Shown: positions 1 through 10,553 of the stretch, piece after piece
Numbering within the stretch: position 1 is the stretch's first letter
How the letters are laid out: each line of letters begins with the position of its first letter
Assembly (NCBI GenBank): GCA_014529385.2
Contig: CM043963.1
Location: 111,380,912-111,444,911, forward strand
DNA: 64,000 nucleotides
Source of the DNA: Adiantum capillus-veneris
Lineage: Eukaryota; Streptophyta; Polypodiopsida; Polypodiales; Pteridaceae
Direction: 5' to 3'
Program-made: the position numbers and the translations under genes
The notes under the pieces: model-generated
Told to the model about the DNA's origin: nothing
What the model saw: the letters and a program-made list of their open reading frames with translations, nothing else
Databases searched by the model: none

Positions 1-311
1 TAAAGCATAAGGAACCTTAGCCATCAAATCTTTTTTCTCAGCAGATTTGGGACCATCGTTCTTGCTAAGTTTCAAATATGCAGGCAATTGAGTACTCAAG
101 GCCTTCCCCTTCTGCATGTTGAAACAATCAAGAACCTTGTGCACATACTCTTTTTGAAAAAGGTACAACAACCTCTTCTTACATCACAAGTAATGCGCAT
201 ACCCAAAAAAAATGTGATCTAAAAGAAAGTTCGGAACTCTAGGCGAACCTAGAGGAAGTTAAAGGACAACTGCACAAGACTCTCGTGTTTTTCCCTAGTT
301 TAGGTCTCTTC
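1..311 (-). mobile_element. Leader of Gypsy copy A1, cut by window edge
   Basis: On the minus strand this lies directly downstream of a PBS and 5' LTR, so it is the untranslated leader of a Gypsy element whose body lies outside the window. From about position 217 it matches the equivalent stretch before 47291, including the shared text TTTTTCCCTAGTTTAG. No coding sequence is visible. Confidence 0.7.
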
Positions 312-331
312 GATCCTTGGCAATGGTGCCA
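312..331 (-). promoter_or_regulatory. tRNA-Asp-type primer binding site of A1
   Basis: The plus strand reads GATCCTTGGCAATGGTGCCA. This matches the 3' end of plant tRNA-Asp (recalled as GATCCCCGGCAACGGCGCCA) with four differences, all C to T. On the minus strand it follows the LTR end by two bases, which fits a PBS and fixes the element's orientation. tRNA-Asp priming is known for Athila-like Gypsy elements. Confidence 0.75.
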
Positions 332-333
332 AA

Positions 334-1228
334 TGTGGATGCATGTCTAACCTCACCATCCTATCTTATTGCAGTATTAGCGAGAACCACGATTAATTTG
401 TCAATCCATGGGACGAAGCTGACTCGACTAGTGTATAGAGGCTACAAGAGGTTGTCTATCTCTTGGAAAATAATTAACAACTCGTATCTAACTCAAGCTA
501 CACTCAAGTAACTGAAATCACCAAAAGCCAATCGCTCATTGGCAAACAATTCACATCCGTTACAACAAACGTAATGAAACTTCGAGGACAAGTTTATAAG
601 ACTTAAGCACACATACCTATGGCATCAAACCCCACTTTAGGTCGAGTTCCAAAATCGCAATCATTAACAGCAGTGGATTTTTGACCTAGTCATTTTCGAC
701 CCAGAATGCATCTAAATGCTTAGCAATGATGCCCCAATACCCCGCCTATGCTTAGTTTTTGATTTGAACATGTCAATTCCTATTTATGATGAAATTAGGC
801 CGCGGTTCGACGACGCCAAAAGCTACGAAATACTGGGAATGGCTTATGTCAATGCGTAGAGCTCTTACATGTGGTTGCAATGCAACAAATGCAATCGCAA
901 TGTGACAACCGAAGAGGGAGTAGGAAGCACTAGAAGGAGAGAAGTGAGCGCCGTTAGCTCACGTTGTGTATTTCTTATCCAAAAACTTATAAAAATTGGA
1001 TTTTATACCTTAGCCAAGGTTTTTGGATGGTCAAAACTAATAATCTCGAGTTCTACCAAAGCTGGGTAAAGACTGGCTGATACAATCTGGAAGCTTGTAG
1101 CCCCGGCTCATTAATTACAGAGTTTATTCAAGAAAATAGGAGTTACAATATTCTCGATTTATCAAAATAATAAATGTTTTACAAAGAGAACTCCGCAAAA
1201 TGGTGTCCGTGTTAGCTTGCTGTTAACA
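334..1228 (-). repeat. 5' LTR of Gypsy copy A1
   Basis: In plus coordinates it begins TGTGGATG and ends GCTGTTAACA, giving the usual TG...CA termini. It matches 47314-47861 at both ends, but a middle stretch of about 350 bp (about 680-1050) is missing from that copy. The right end sits inside a hAT transposase remnant, so A1 inserted there. The other LTR and target duplication are outside the window. Confidence 0.75.
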
Positions 1229-2680
1229 CATGACTTCTTTGTTGGTAGATTGCTGATGTATTTGATACTTAGGATCCGATACAAAAGTTGCACCATGCAA
1301 CATCGTATGCAGCTGCACCCAATGCTTGTTAACAATTGTGATCATGGTAGCTTTGTCCTTCGCACCGAAACCAACGTGCTCTCTTAGCTTGCATACAGCC
1401 TCTAGCATATACCAATAGGTTGGACCAAAAATAAAAGAATCTTTGTCACATCTCACAAAAGATCTACAAATGGCTTGGACATAGTCACTATTCTCTCTAC
1501 ATTACGCCAAAAGACCGGTGAGTTCACTGTTTGCGCACATCAACCAACTGCATCCTGATAACTAGGATACTTGCTAAGCCATCCATCCCGTTGCACGTCG
1601 GCTATGGTTTCCATCAATGCAGGTTTCAACTCTTGCAAGGTAGCAAGAACATAGTATGCCATAGCAAACCTTGTCGTGTAAAATATCTCTAAAGCTTTAT
1701 TTCGTGACTTGGTTCAAAAAAGAGCATACAAAATTGATGCTCTCTAATAAATTTCACCACATGATTTACATCCAATAAAGTTTTCTTCACACATGCCATC
1801 TTACCACTATCTTTAAAAAGCAAATTCATAGCTTGAATGGCTTTTCCCGCTCCTTTGTAGTTGGATGCATTATCTGTGACAATAGCAATCACATGCTTTG
1901 GTCCATCTGCCTTTGCAATTGCGCACTCATACACCCCTGCTAGGTAGATGGTCGTCTTCTCTTTCAACGAGGTGTCAATTGATTCCATGAACATGGCCCC
2001 TCTAGGGTTAATGAGCATCATATTGATTAAAGGTTTCTTCTGACAGTTAGTCCATCCATCCAATGCTATGGTACATCCATATGTTGGAACAAAGTCTAGC
2101 ATTGTGCGCTTGAGAATGGACTTAGTACTGTCTTTGACTTTATCCAGATATTCAGTGTGCATCTTGTTATAGTTAGGAAGCACAAATCCAGATGCAACTC
2201 AAGCAACCATTGTTTATCTAATGCTTGATGCAACGTCTGTCCATTGGAGGACGCTCTACCGGATTTGCTTGTGCTAGGAACTGCTTTTGATGTAGAAGCA
2301 TGTCCTCATGAAGAGGGTTCAACTAAGAACTCTGATCGTTTACTTGAGTGAACACCTATTTTGTTTCCTCATTTCATACAGATACTTCAATATCCGTAGG
2401 AACATCTTTAGAAACATCACCTCTATGTTTAGCTGCAAGAATCGACTTTATTTTGCGAAAATACTTTGGAAAATTTTCACGAATGTCTCTTGGTGGTGCC
2501 CCGCACTTTTCAACATTGCTAGGGACTTTAAATAAATGCTCTTTGATTCTAGTTGCATTACCACTGAATTGTTGGCCACAAGATTTTATATTTAAGTCGA
2601 GATGTATTTCTCCTAGCAACCAACTCATGCACGTAGCTCCACTCTTGTCCTTTCACCATATTGCACAAAAGTAATCTGCT
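1229..2680 (-). pseudogene. hAT-family transposase remnant
   Basis: The minus strand shows, in order, a BED-type zinc finger near 2628-2530 (W...CGQQFSGN...RIKEHL...C), a DUF659-like core at 2183-1689 (LDGWTNCQKKPLINMM, then IVTDNASNYKGAGKAI), and a following segment at 1688-1229 (TTRFAMAYYVLATLQELKPAL, then FWRNVERI). These are the blocks of plant hAT transposases, nuclear proteins that cut and paste hAT DNA transposons. Several stops and frame changes break it. The C-terminal dimerisation part is absent because the A1 LTR begins at 1228. It is a dead fragment; assignment to hAT is secure, the subfamily is not. Confidence 0.85.
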
Positions 2681-3855
2681 GGTGAAAACAATTCAGCTAT
2701 AAATCTCATAATCAAAATCAATTTAAACATTAAATTATTTTAACAAACAATGATTGAACAAAAATGAAATAATGATTAATGATGAAAAAATACGCTTTGA
2801 TCGCATATAAATTGCATCGATTTATCTAAAGTGCAAGCTTGTAGCTTTAACACATCACGATAATTGATAATTACAATTAAATCAAGTTTTAAAATTGATT
2901 ATCATTATGAAATGTTATAGCTACAAGAGCATAAGTGACATTAGTAAATGTCAAAATGATAATCATGTACAACACTTGATAATTATCGTGTCTATGTAAA
3001 GTGCAAACAGAAAGTTCTCACACTTTACCATAGATCTTTAAGCGATTATCTATCTACAATGCAAGCATGTGTATACTCTCACACAATACGATAGATTTTG
3101 CAATCCAAATAAAGAAATGTGAATATCAATATTTTTGGATCTGTTATTCCCAAATTTTTACTCTAGTGAGAGCATAGTAGTGTGAATAGCTCTACACAAA
3201 ACGTAAAAATATAATTCACTTTCCAGTAAGAGAAAATCTCTACGCATCAAAATCAAACACTAAATTACATAAAATTAATTTTTATTGTATTATTTTTTTA
3301 ACACTAATTACCTCATGTGAGAGTACACTCTACACACAACGATAATATCCTAAAAAAATTTATTAGTCACTTTCAAGTGTCAATTAATTGAGCACATGAC
3401 AAGTGATTCCTATAACAGATTTTTATCAAGTGAGAGATTAAACTCTTCACAAAATACAAATTTTAAACTATTTACTTATTTATTAAAAACAAAAATAAAA
3501 ATAAAAAACATCTAAACTCAAATTTGTTTCAATTTATTTTTTTGACTATTTGCAATTTACTTTACAAAAACATTATTTTGCTTGTTTATTAACAATACTC
3601 ACAAGGAGTGTATTATCTTTGTGAATGGGAACGTGAAAATGTCCATCACGTGCTCTCTTTATATACTATTATATTCAATCGTTTTAATATTCGATCGAAA
3701 ATCATCTCGATCAAAAACCTTTTTGATCGAAAATTCAAGAAGTTATACGTTTGGCCGTATTTGTTGATGTGGCATCGTATAATACGATCGTATAATGAAA
3801 GGAAACAAATAATACGCTTGTTATTTGCGTATTATCCGTCTCCCGAATATTGAAT
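2681..3855 (-). other. AT-rich 5' flank of the hAT remnant
   Basis: No gene is visible. About five degenerate blocks pair a GTGAGAG or CTCTCAC core with CACAAAAYAC or ACAATACGAT (about 2935-3025, 3065-3095, 3165-3210, 3310-3345, 3425-3460). Such repeated subterminal motifs are common in hAT elements, where the transposase binds. Small inverted motifs (CGTATAATACGATCGTAT; AATAATACGC...GCGTATTAT) lie at 3774-3836 and may be near the element end. No clear terminal inverted repeat with an 8 bp duplication was found. Confidence 0.5.
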
Positions 3856-4720
3856 AATGCAACTTAGGAGGTAATTGCTAGGCCAGTGGAGCAAGGTGGT
3901 ATGAGGATCCTTGACCCAGTCAGTCATGCTGAGGCCCAATGTGGAAAGATATGGACCTTTTGGTGACTCAATTTCAACTCAATGGCAATGAGAAACTATT
4001 GGCTAGTAGAGTTGTGGAAGGGTTGGTTCACCTTGTGATGCCCAAATGTGAATCCAACTTTGAGTGGAAAACCTGGAAATGGCCTAAGAGTCGACACTTT
4101 CATAAACAAAAATAATGCCATATACCGCGTTATAATGTTCAAACCTAATTGGTTCACCCCTCTCAACAAGTTGTGGGGAAAATAGTGGCCGAAAGCTAGT
4201 TGGGTAGCAGCTACTAAGAACATTTGGAACCCACAACGGCCTTTGGCAAAATGAAAATTTTTCTATGAAAAATGCTTTGGGGGGCCTTGCTGACAGGCAC
4301 AAAATCCAAGTGCAAGATATCGGGTCCGATAGATATTTGAGATGAAAAATGGCAAGTGAGGATATCTCCCACCTATTCAAGGAGTACCCAACGATTAGAG
4401 GCCTGGCAGCCTAGCTTTGCAAATGGGTCCAAAGGACCTGGAAAATAGGGTTTTTTCAAGAATGATCTATTCCTTTGAGGGAGAGCAATGAAAAGCCAAG
4501 TAGTGTTGATATGTGCTCAAACGATTAGGTTGTGTTTTTTTTTAGCATGTATGGAAGGCTAGGAATTGTCAAATTTTTTAGAATGGCACCGCATCAGCTA
4601 GCTTCAAGGAGATTATCCACAAAACCAAGATTAGATTATTGCAATGGGGAAGAAAAAGAAGAACTCAAATGAGTGGAGCCAGGATATTTTGGATGTTATG
4701 ACATGTTGCAGTGAGTAATA
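3856..4720 (+). pseudogene. LINE ORF2 C-terminal fragment
   Basis: Translation with frame changes gives NIWNPQRPLAK...KFFYEKCFG near 4215-4275 and HVWKARNCQIF near 4540-4575, then a basic tail ending about 4690. The same order (MWNICHPKWPHGMKVFLWK, then HIWKARNRRIF) occurs in the LINE fragment on the opposite strand at 60507-61370. This is the zinc-binding region downstream of reverse transcriptase in plant LINEs. Many stops; no reverse transcriptase is attached here. Confidence 0.65.
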
Positions 4721-4829
4721 TTGTATGATCTCTTATTGGCGATTTGTAGCTCTTGATTGTACTGAACGTTTCCTCAAGGCTCAGTGCAAGCTTGAGGTCT
4801 CTTTGTAAATTTTTGTTGCTTTATTCAAT

Positions 4830-5080
4830 TCATACACTCACAATTGTGAGTTTGGTAAAAAATAACATGTTGAGCTTTGGATTGGGAGTTTTGTTCAAGA
4901 GAATCTGATCCAAGGACAAGAATTCTCCACTCATTATTGTGAGTATGGAAAAAAAAGATACCATCAATTTAGTTTTAATTTCAAAGAATGCAAGTTCAAG
5001 AGAGAAATTTTGAGTATTTGTCCATTTTTTGCAGTTTTTCATGTACAATACATCTACTCACAATTGTGAGTTTGGCAAAA
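4830..5080. repeat. Three spaced palindromic motifs
   Basis: ACTCACAATTGTGAGTTTGG occurs near 4836 and 5055, with a degenerate form (ACTCATTATTGTGAGTATGG) near 4928, each followed by an A run. CTCACAATTGTGAG is a perfect palindrome. A second dispersed repeat, around ATGTTGAG..TTGATTGGGAG, occurs near 4867 and 5200. There is no gene in this stretch. Confidence 0.55.
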
Positions 5081-5339
5081 AAGGAATTTTGAGTATTTTG
5101 TTTTAATGCTGGTCCACTACTCTTGAGCGCCCTGCTTAAACAGAGAGAAGAGAGCACACTAGCCAAGAATGCCTGGAGAAACTTGACTCTGTAATACCAT
5201 GTTGAGATTTTGATTGGGAGATTTATTTGGAGAGAATGTGATCTAAGAACAAGAATGAGACTTCTTGAACTGGCTACATATTTTAGACACCCAACATACT
5301 TAGTGTTAAGAATGAAAAAGGCTTGAGAGGGGTGCCTCA

Positions 5340-6080
5340 AGCACCTTGAGGACAAAGTAGATATGCTAACCGAAAAGAAAAGGGCAAGGTTGGCTTTCAA
5401 AGTAGAGCACAAGAGGTGGCTACAAGTAAAGACAGACCTAGATGTACAACATTGCGAGGAGGTTAGGAAGGCAAGACTACTCTCCAAAAAGACCTACCTT
5501 GAGCCGAAGGCTGCCAATCAAGCGTGCTTCTTTAGGGACCAAAAAACTAAGAGGATTCGGGGCCTTGTCCACTCTCTCACCAATGGGGATGGAAATATAG
5601 TTCAAGACCAAGATGAAATGGCTAAGATGATGCTAGATGTCAAATCATTGGCCAGCATGAGGACTGTTCTAGTGGATGAATCTAGGGCTACTTTTCTCGA
5701 GTGTGTTAATAAGATGATCTCCCAATCGAAAGCCAACATGCTTGATAAGGCGTTCATTGAAGAGGATGCTCGCTTGCACAATCACTTGGGTTGGATGGTT
5801 TGGTTACTGAGTTTTTCAAAGAGTTTTGAGAGGATCTTAAGTCCTCGATCATGCATATGGCTAACCAAGCCCTGACCAAAGGATCTCTGGAATTAAGCAT
5901 TAAAAGGGACCCCTTCAAACTTATCCCAAAGAAAATTTGCTATTCTCAAATGAAACACCAGAGACCTATTACTATGATGTCAATGGCTTATAAAATCATC
6001 GCCAAAACAATTGCCCAATAGATTTCCCCCTCTTGGACAAAATCATTACCCCACAGCGGCACTGATTTATTAAAGGTAGG
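5340..6080 (+). pseudogene. LINE ORF2 fragment, linker and RT start
   Basis: An open stretch at 5363-5875 reads as the basic linker that precedes reverse transcriptase in plant LINEs: a lysine and arginine-rich region, then CFFRDQKTKRIRGLVHSL and NGDGNIVQDQDEMAKMM. After a stop the translation goes on with FKLIPKKICYSQMKHQRPIT and AYKIIAKTIAQ, the conserved start of the RT domain. It ends before the catalytic motifs. The piece lies downstream of a C-terminal LINE fragment, so the two are separate copies or are rearranged. Confidence 0.7.
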
Positions 6081-6324
6081 TCGATCTTCCTATTGCTACA
6101 CTATGAAGGCGGCTCCGTAGGTGGTGCCGAGTGTTGGCTCTTACAAATCTAAGATCCCTTGGGGATTTTGTAGCCATTATGGTGATTGCAGCTCTTGTAC
6201 TGATGCTGGATAAGATGACTCCACTCAACAAACTTGCCTATTTAAACAAGGTGAGGGGTTGTGTTACTCCCTCACTTAGCTTTGCTTTTGTTGTTTTTTA
6301 TATACTGCTAAAAGGAGAGTGACT
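6081..6324. other. Unassigned flank of the giant LTR
   Basis: No coding sequence. It is T-rich toward its right end (GCTTTTGTTGTTTTTTATA), which could be a LINE 3' tail, but this is not certain. Positions 6325-6329 (GTTAT) form the left target duplication of the next element. Confidence 0.4.
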
Positions 6325-8159
6325 GTTATTGTAAGGTCCCCAATCCGCCTATACCGAGATCGGGATGGGATCCTTGACAGGTCTCTAGGTCTTATAAAAA
6401 TCAGAGTCTCTAAACAAGAAAAATCCAAGGAATAGACCTTTACCATTGACAATGGCTTGGGTCTATAGCCTTAGAAGCAGACCTAGTCCTGTCTTGCAGC
6501 GGAAACGGGACAACGTATTCAAACGGCCTACAAAAAAAATTCTTATTCCGGCCCTATAACTTCATCATTCAGATTATGGTTTCCTTAGCCAACGCTTTTT
6601 TCCCCCTAACATATGTGAGGGCACAGCCGTTGGTGGACTCCTCTTCCAAGTGAAGAAGTTTTCTAAATGTTTTTGTGCGCAGGGATGGATAGTTACCTAA
6701 CTAATCAGGTCCACCCGTCCATGATTGACAACCTTAGTCAATCCCCACTTACCACCCCGCACTCACACAAGATTCATTTATCTTATTATCACATTTTTTT
6801 AACATTTAAAATAATGGTTTCTTTTCACGTTCCATCACAGTAATTCCTTGAAGACAGCATTGAAAGAATTCTTTTAGAAAACATACATCTTTAAACTTAA
6901 GACAGGGTACTGTCAATCAAGACATTGTCCATAATAACCATGACCAGTACTCTTCTTGTCTCAAGACCACCTAAGGGTGAAAAAACGACACCCATTCCTT
7001 ATTCAAATCCGGAGTGGATAAACCCCCACCCAAGGTTCCGGGTGCCCATACACCAAACCAGTTGCCCATACAACTGGGCGGCTCCCCTAGGATAAAAAAC
7101 GGTATCCTAACTTATGTAGAAACATCAAGACATGACACGGAGTAGAAACTCATCGTTCATGGGGGTAACCGACTTATCCGTGGCTAGAAAGCCAATCATT
7201 ATCATCAATTTATACTAAGGAGTCGGAGGTGTCTTGAGACAAGCTGTCTTAAGGATGATCAATCATATCTTTCCTATTTCAACCAGTTTTAACCCAAACA
7301 ATTCTTTCCTACATTATAAACAAATGCGCGTTGGAAGTTACCTTCCGTTTCAGCCAGTTTATCCTTCCTAACTTTACGTATGCAATGCTAACTTAAAAAA
7401 TGAACTTTAAAAGATTTTAAGTGAACAAAATAGAAATCCACCTGGGACTGCTCGTCTATGTGCTGTTGGGCGGGAGCCCGTAGAATTTCCTTCGTCGGCC
7501 TATGGCTAGGCCCAGCCTCACGGTCATTAGTGACTTTATTTCTTTTGTTGCTAACATCCTCTTCCTCGGTAAGAGGATTTCCCATGGTTCTCTTTGGAGC
7601 CATGTCGGCAGCCTTACAAAAAGACTTAAGCAATTAGAAGTTCAATTGAATAATCTTCTTTTTCCTTTTTTACCCAAAATTAAGGGTTTTTGGAGTAAGT
7701 AGGTTATCGTTGATAGTCAATTTGATGAGATATTCCTCCTATAACTTATTTATGCTATAAGTAATTTTCCATAATTACCTTTTAATTTGGGCAGCCTTTT
7801 AACTAGGTTTATCCTTAGTATATATTCCATTTTAGCCTTAGTAAATTATAAATTTTTATCGGCTAATGGATTACTCACCCTAAATTGTAATTGAATACGT
7901 TCTATCTCTAGGAATTTTCATAAATTTGATTTATAACCTTTCCCTCCTATACTTATGGTCTAATTTAGGTAAGATTTTACTGATAGTAACTTGTTATACC
8001 ATCCATTTATACCGAGGTAATTTTTCCACCCTTCAATAGTGATTTTGGACCTCAGGTATTTATTTGGTAATTAGATAAATTCATTTACTAATTTTCCTTG
8101 TCTATTTTATATGCAAAATTGGTTACTTTTATTGAAGATATATACCTAAACTATTTATC

Positions 8160-9610
8160 TGAGGTTGGGGTATTTATCATGGATTCCTCAAGGTGTTTTC
8201 TACCTTTGATATTTATATCAAAGGTTTTTGGATTAATTTACTATATTTTCCCTTTTATTTTCTCCTAAAAATAATGTAATCTTACTAGGATAATTAGGTA
8301 AACTAATTATCTGATTATAAAATAATTATCATGGGTTTCCCAAGGTCTAATTAACCTCTAATAAATAGCTCAATTCAATTTGAATCTATTTGCTAATTTC
8401 TCCTATTTAATTTGTCCTAAAAATAGAGTATTTCAGCTAAAGTAATTAGGTAGATTACTCATTTGAGCTTGTCCTAATTATCATGGGTTTCCTAACATCT
8501 AATTAACCTCTGATAAATAATGCAACTCCATGAATCTATTTGCTAATTTTCCCTATTTACTTTGTCCAAAAAACGGAGTATTTCTGCTAAAGTAATTAGC
8601 TAAATTACTCATTTGAGCTTGTCCTAATTATCACTGGTTCCCTAACATCTAATTAACCTCTGATAAATAATTGAATTCAATTTTAATCTATTTTCTAATT
8701 TCTCCTATTTAATTTGTCCTAAAAATAGAGTATTTTTGCTAAAGTAATTAACTAGATTACTTATTTGAGCTTGTCCTAATTATCGTGGGTTCCCTAACAT
8801 CTAATTAACCTCTAATAAATAACTCAATTCAATTTGAATCTATTTGCTAATTTTCCCTATTTAAACCGGATACATTGGCAATAATTAGAGAAACCTGTTT
8901 GAAGAACATAAACACTTTGGACTTAGCCTTAAGTGGACATGCCTTGTCCAAAAAATAGAGTATTTTTACTAAATTAATTAGATAAATTAATTGAGCTTCT
9001 CCTAATTATCATGGGTTTTCTAATACATAATTAACCAGTGATAAATAACTCAAAGAATTTGAAATCAATTTACTAACTTCTCCTATTTAATTTGTCCTAC
9101 AAATAGAGTATTTCTACTAAAGTAATTAGGTAAATTAATTATCTGAGCTTATCCTAATTATCATGGATTCCCTAATACCTAATTAATCACGAATAAATAA
9201 CTCAAAGTATTTGAAATCAATTTACTAATTTTCCTTATTTAATTAGTTCTAAAAACAGAGTATTTCTCCTAAAGTAATTAGGTAAATTAATTATCTGAGC
9301 TTTTTCTAATTATCACAGGTTCTTTAATACCTAATTAACCACTAATAAATAACTCAAATCATTTGAAATCAATTTACTAATTTTCTAAATTTAATTTGTT
9401 TTAAAAACAGAGTACTTCTGCTAAAGTAATGAGGTAAATTAATTTTCTGAGCTTCTCCTAGTTATCATGGGTTCCTTAACACCTAATTAACCACTGATAA
9501 ATAACTCAAAGCATTTAAAATCAATTTGATTATTTTACCCTTTAATTTTCTCTTGAAACAGTGTTATTCTGCCTAATTAATTAGGAAAATTACTCAGAAA
9601 ATTATAGGAT
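8160..9610. repeat. Tandem array of about 152 bp AT-rich units
   Basis: The phrase CTAATTATCATGGGTT and variants recurs at about 8325, 8474, 8624, 8776, 9002, 9154, 9306 and 9458. The spacing is 150-152 bp apart from one gap of 226 bp, where about 76 bp of unrelated sequence (around 8866-8945) interrupts a unit. Each unit also has a TAATTAACC..TGATAAATAA block and a GAGTATTTCTGCTAAAGTAATTA block. A more degenerate unit may start near 8160. The array lies within the long solo LTR. Confidence 0.85.
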
Positions 9611-10050
9611 AATTATCTGAGTATAGAAAAATTACTCAAAAAATTATAGGATAATTTTCCTAGCTTAATGACTGTCTAATGCAGCTCTGATAATTATCTC
9701 AACTTAATCTAAGCTTAATTAATATGTTTCCCATTAATTCATGGTTAATTTGGCTTATTTCAGTCCTAATATGATAGGATAATTAACTAGCTTAACATTA
9801 CCAAGCTTAATTATAACAATCATCAAAGAATAATTAATTGAGAGAGGATTTATGAGTATACATAGGCCTAATCTTTAATTTATTAACAAAATAGATTAAT
9901 CTAGCCTTGCTAATTAAGAAGGATTAGACTAATTACCGTTTAGGTTAATTGATTAGAGATTAATCTCTAGTGATTTCTGCGTAGCGTTCTCTCTAGATGA
10001 GAGAGAGAGTGTCAAGGCTCCGAGTCTGTCAAATTATGAAGCAAGGGGTC

Positions 10051-10060
10051 CTATTTATAG
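10051..10060 (-). promoter_or_regulatory. TATA box of the giant LTR
   Basis: The minus strand reads CTATAAATAG, a close match to the plant TATA consensus, followed by GGACCCCTTGC. It lies about 490 bp inside the LTR end at 10548, a reasonable U3 length, and supports minus-strand transcription. Confidence 0.5.
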
Positions 10061-10553
10061 TTTTTTGGCACTCACAAGCTCTCACAGGCTGTAAAAGGCA
10101 GTTGTTTGCAGTTCAAGCAGTCCCCAACAAATCAAAAAATGCCCCTTGCTGGTAAATGAGTCCCTGGCAGGTCAGTGATGACCTTCCCATTACCTGCCAG
10201 CTTTTAAAATGTCAATTCTGTTATAATTTGACGTATTTTTGCTTAATTGGTAAATATCTTGTAAATATCTGGGAGACCCTTAATAAAGTCTATGCTTAAA
10301 TGATTACTGTAACCCTTCAATTTTTCTTAATAATTTATTTTACATTGAATCTTTCGGAAGGTCTAGCGGGGTCAGTTTTTGTCCGAATTTAAATATGAAA
10401 ATTTCTAGCCCGGGGTTTGTTGTGCTTAAGATTCCAAAAATACCAATATTTGCCATGGTCGGACAATTCTACATTGCTTTTTCAATAATCATATTAGTTT
10501 GATTAAGCTTTATACAACCTTTAAGTTTCAGAAACTGGAAACCTTACAGTTAT

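Larger units (their letters stand above)
6330..10548 (-). mobile_element. 4.2 kb solo LTR with target duplication
   Basis: The unit begins TGTAAGGTCC and ends AACCTTACA in plus orientation, and is flanked by identical 5 bp repeats GTTAT at 6325-6329 and 10549-10553. TG...CA ends with a 5 bp duplication are the signature of an integrated LTR retrotransposon. No repeated pair of LTRs, PBS or gag-pol is visible inside, so it reads as a single very long LTR left by recombination. A strong TATA box on the minus strand near 10055, about 490 bp from the right end, suggests minus orientation. A short minus-strand open stretch at 7388-7633 (MAPKRTMGNPLTEEEDV) was not recognised. Alternative: an unusual non-autonomous element. 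Confidence 0.65.

Noticed and set aside
7388-7633. Minus-strand open frame beginning MAPKRTMGNP
   Set aside because: It looks slightly like a retroelement gag start but is only 81 codons long, has no continuation and lies inside the solo LTR; kept as a note only.
8160-9610. CRISPR-like array
   Set aside because: Units are about 152 bp and degenerate throughout, with no short constant repeat and unique spacers, and the context is plant transposons.
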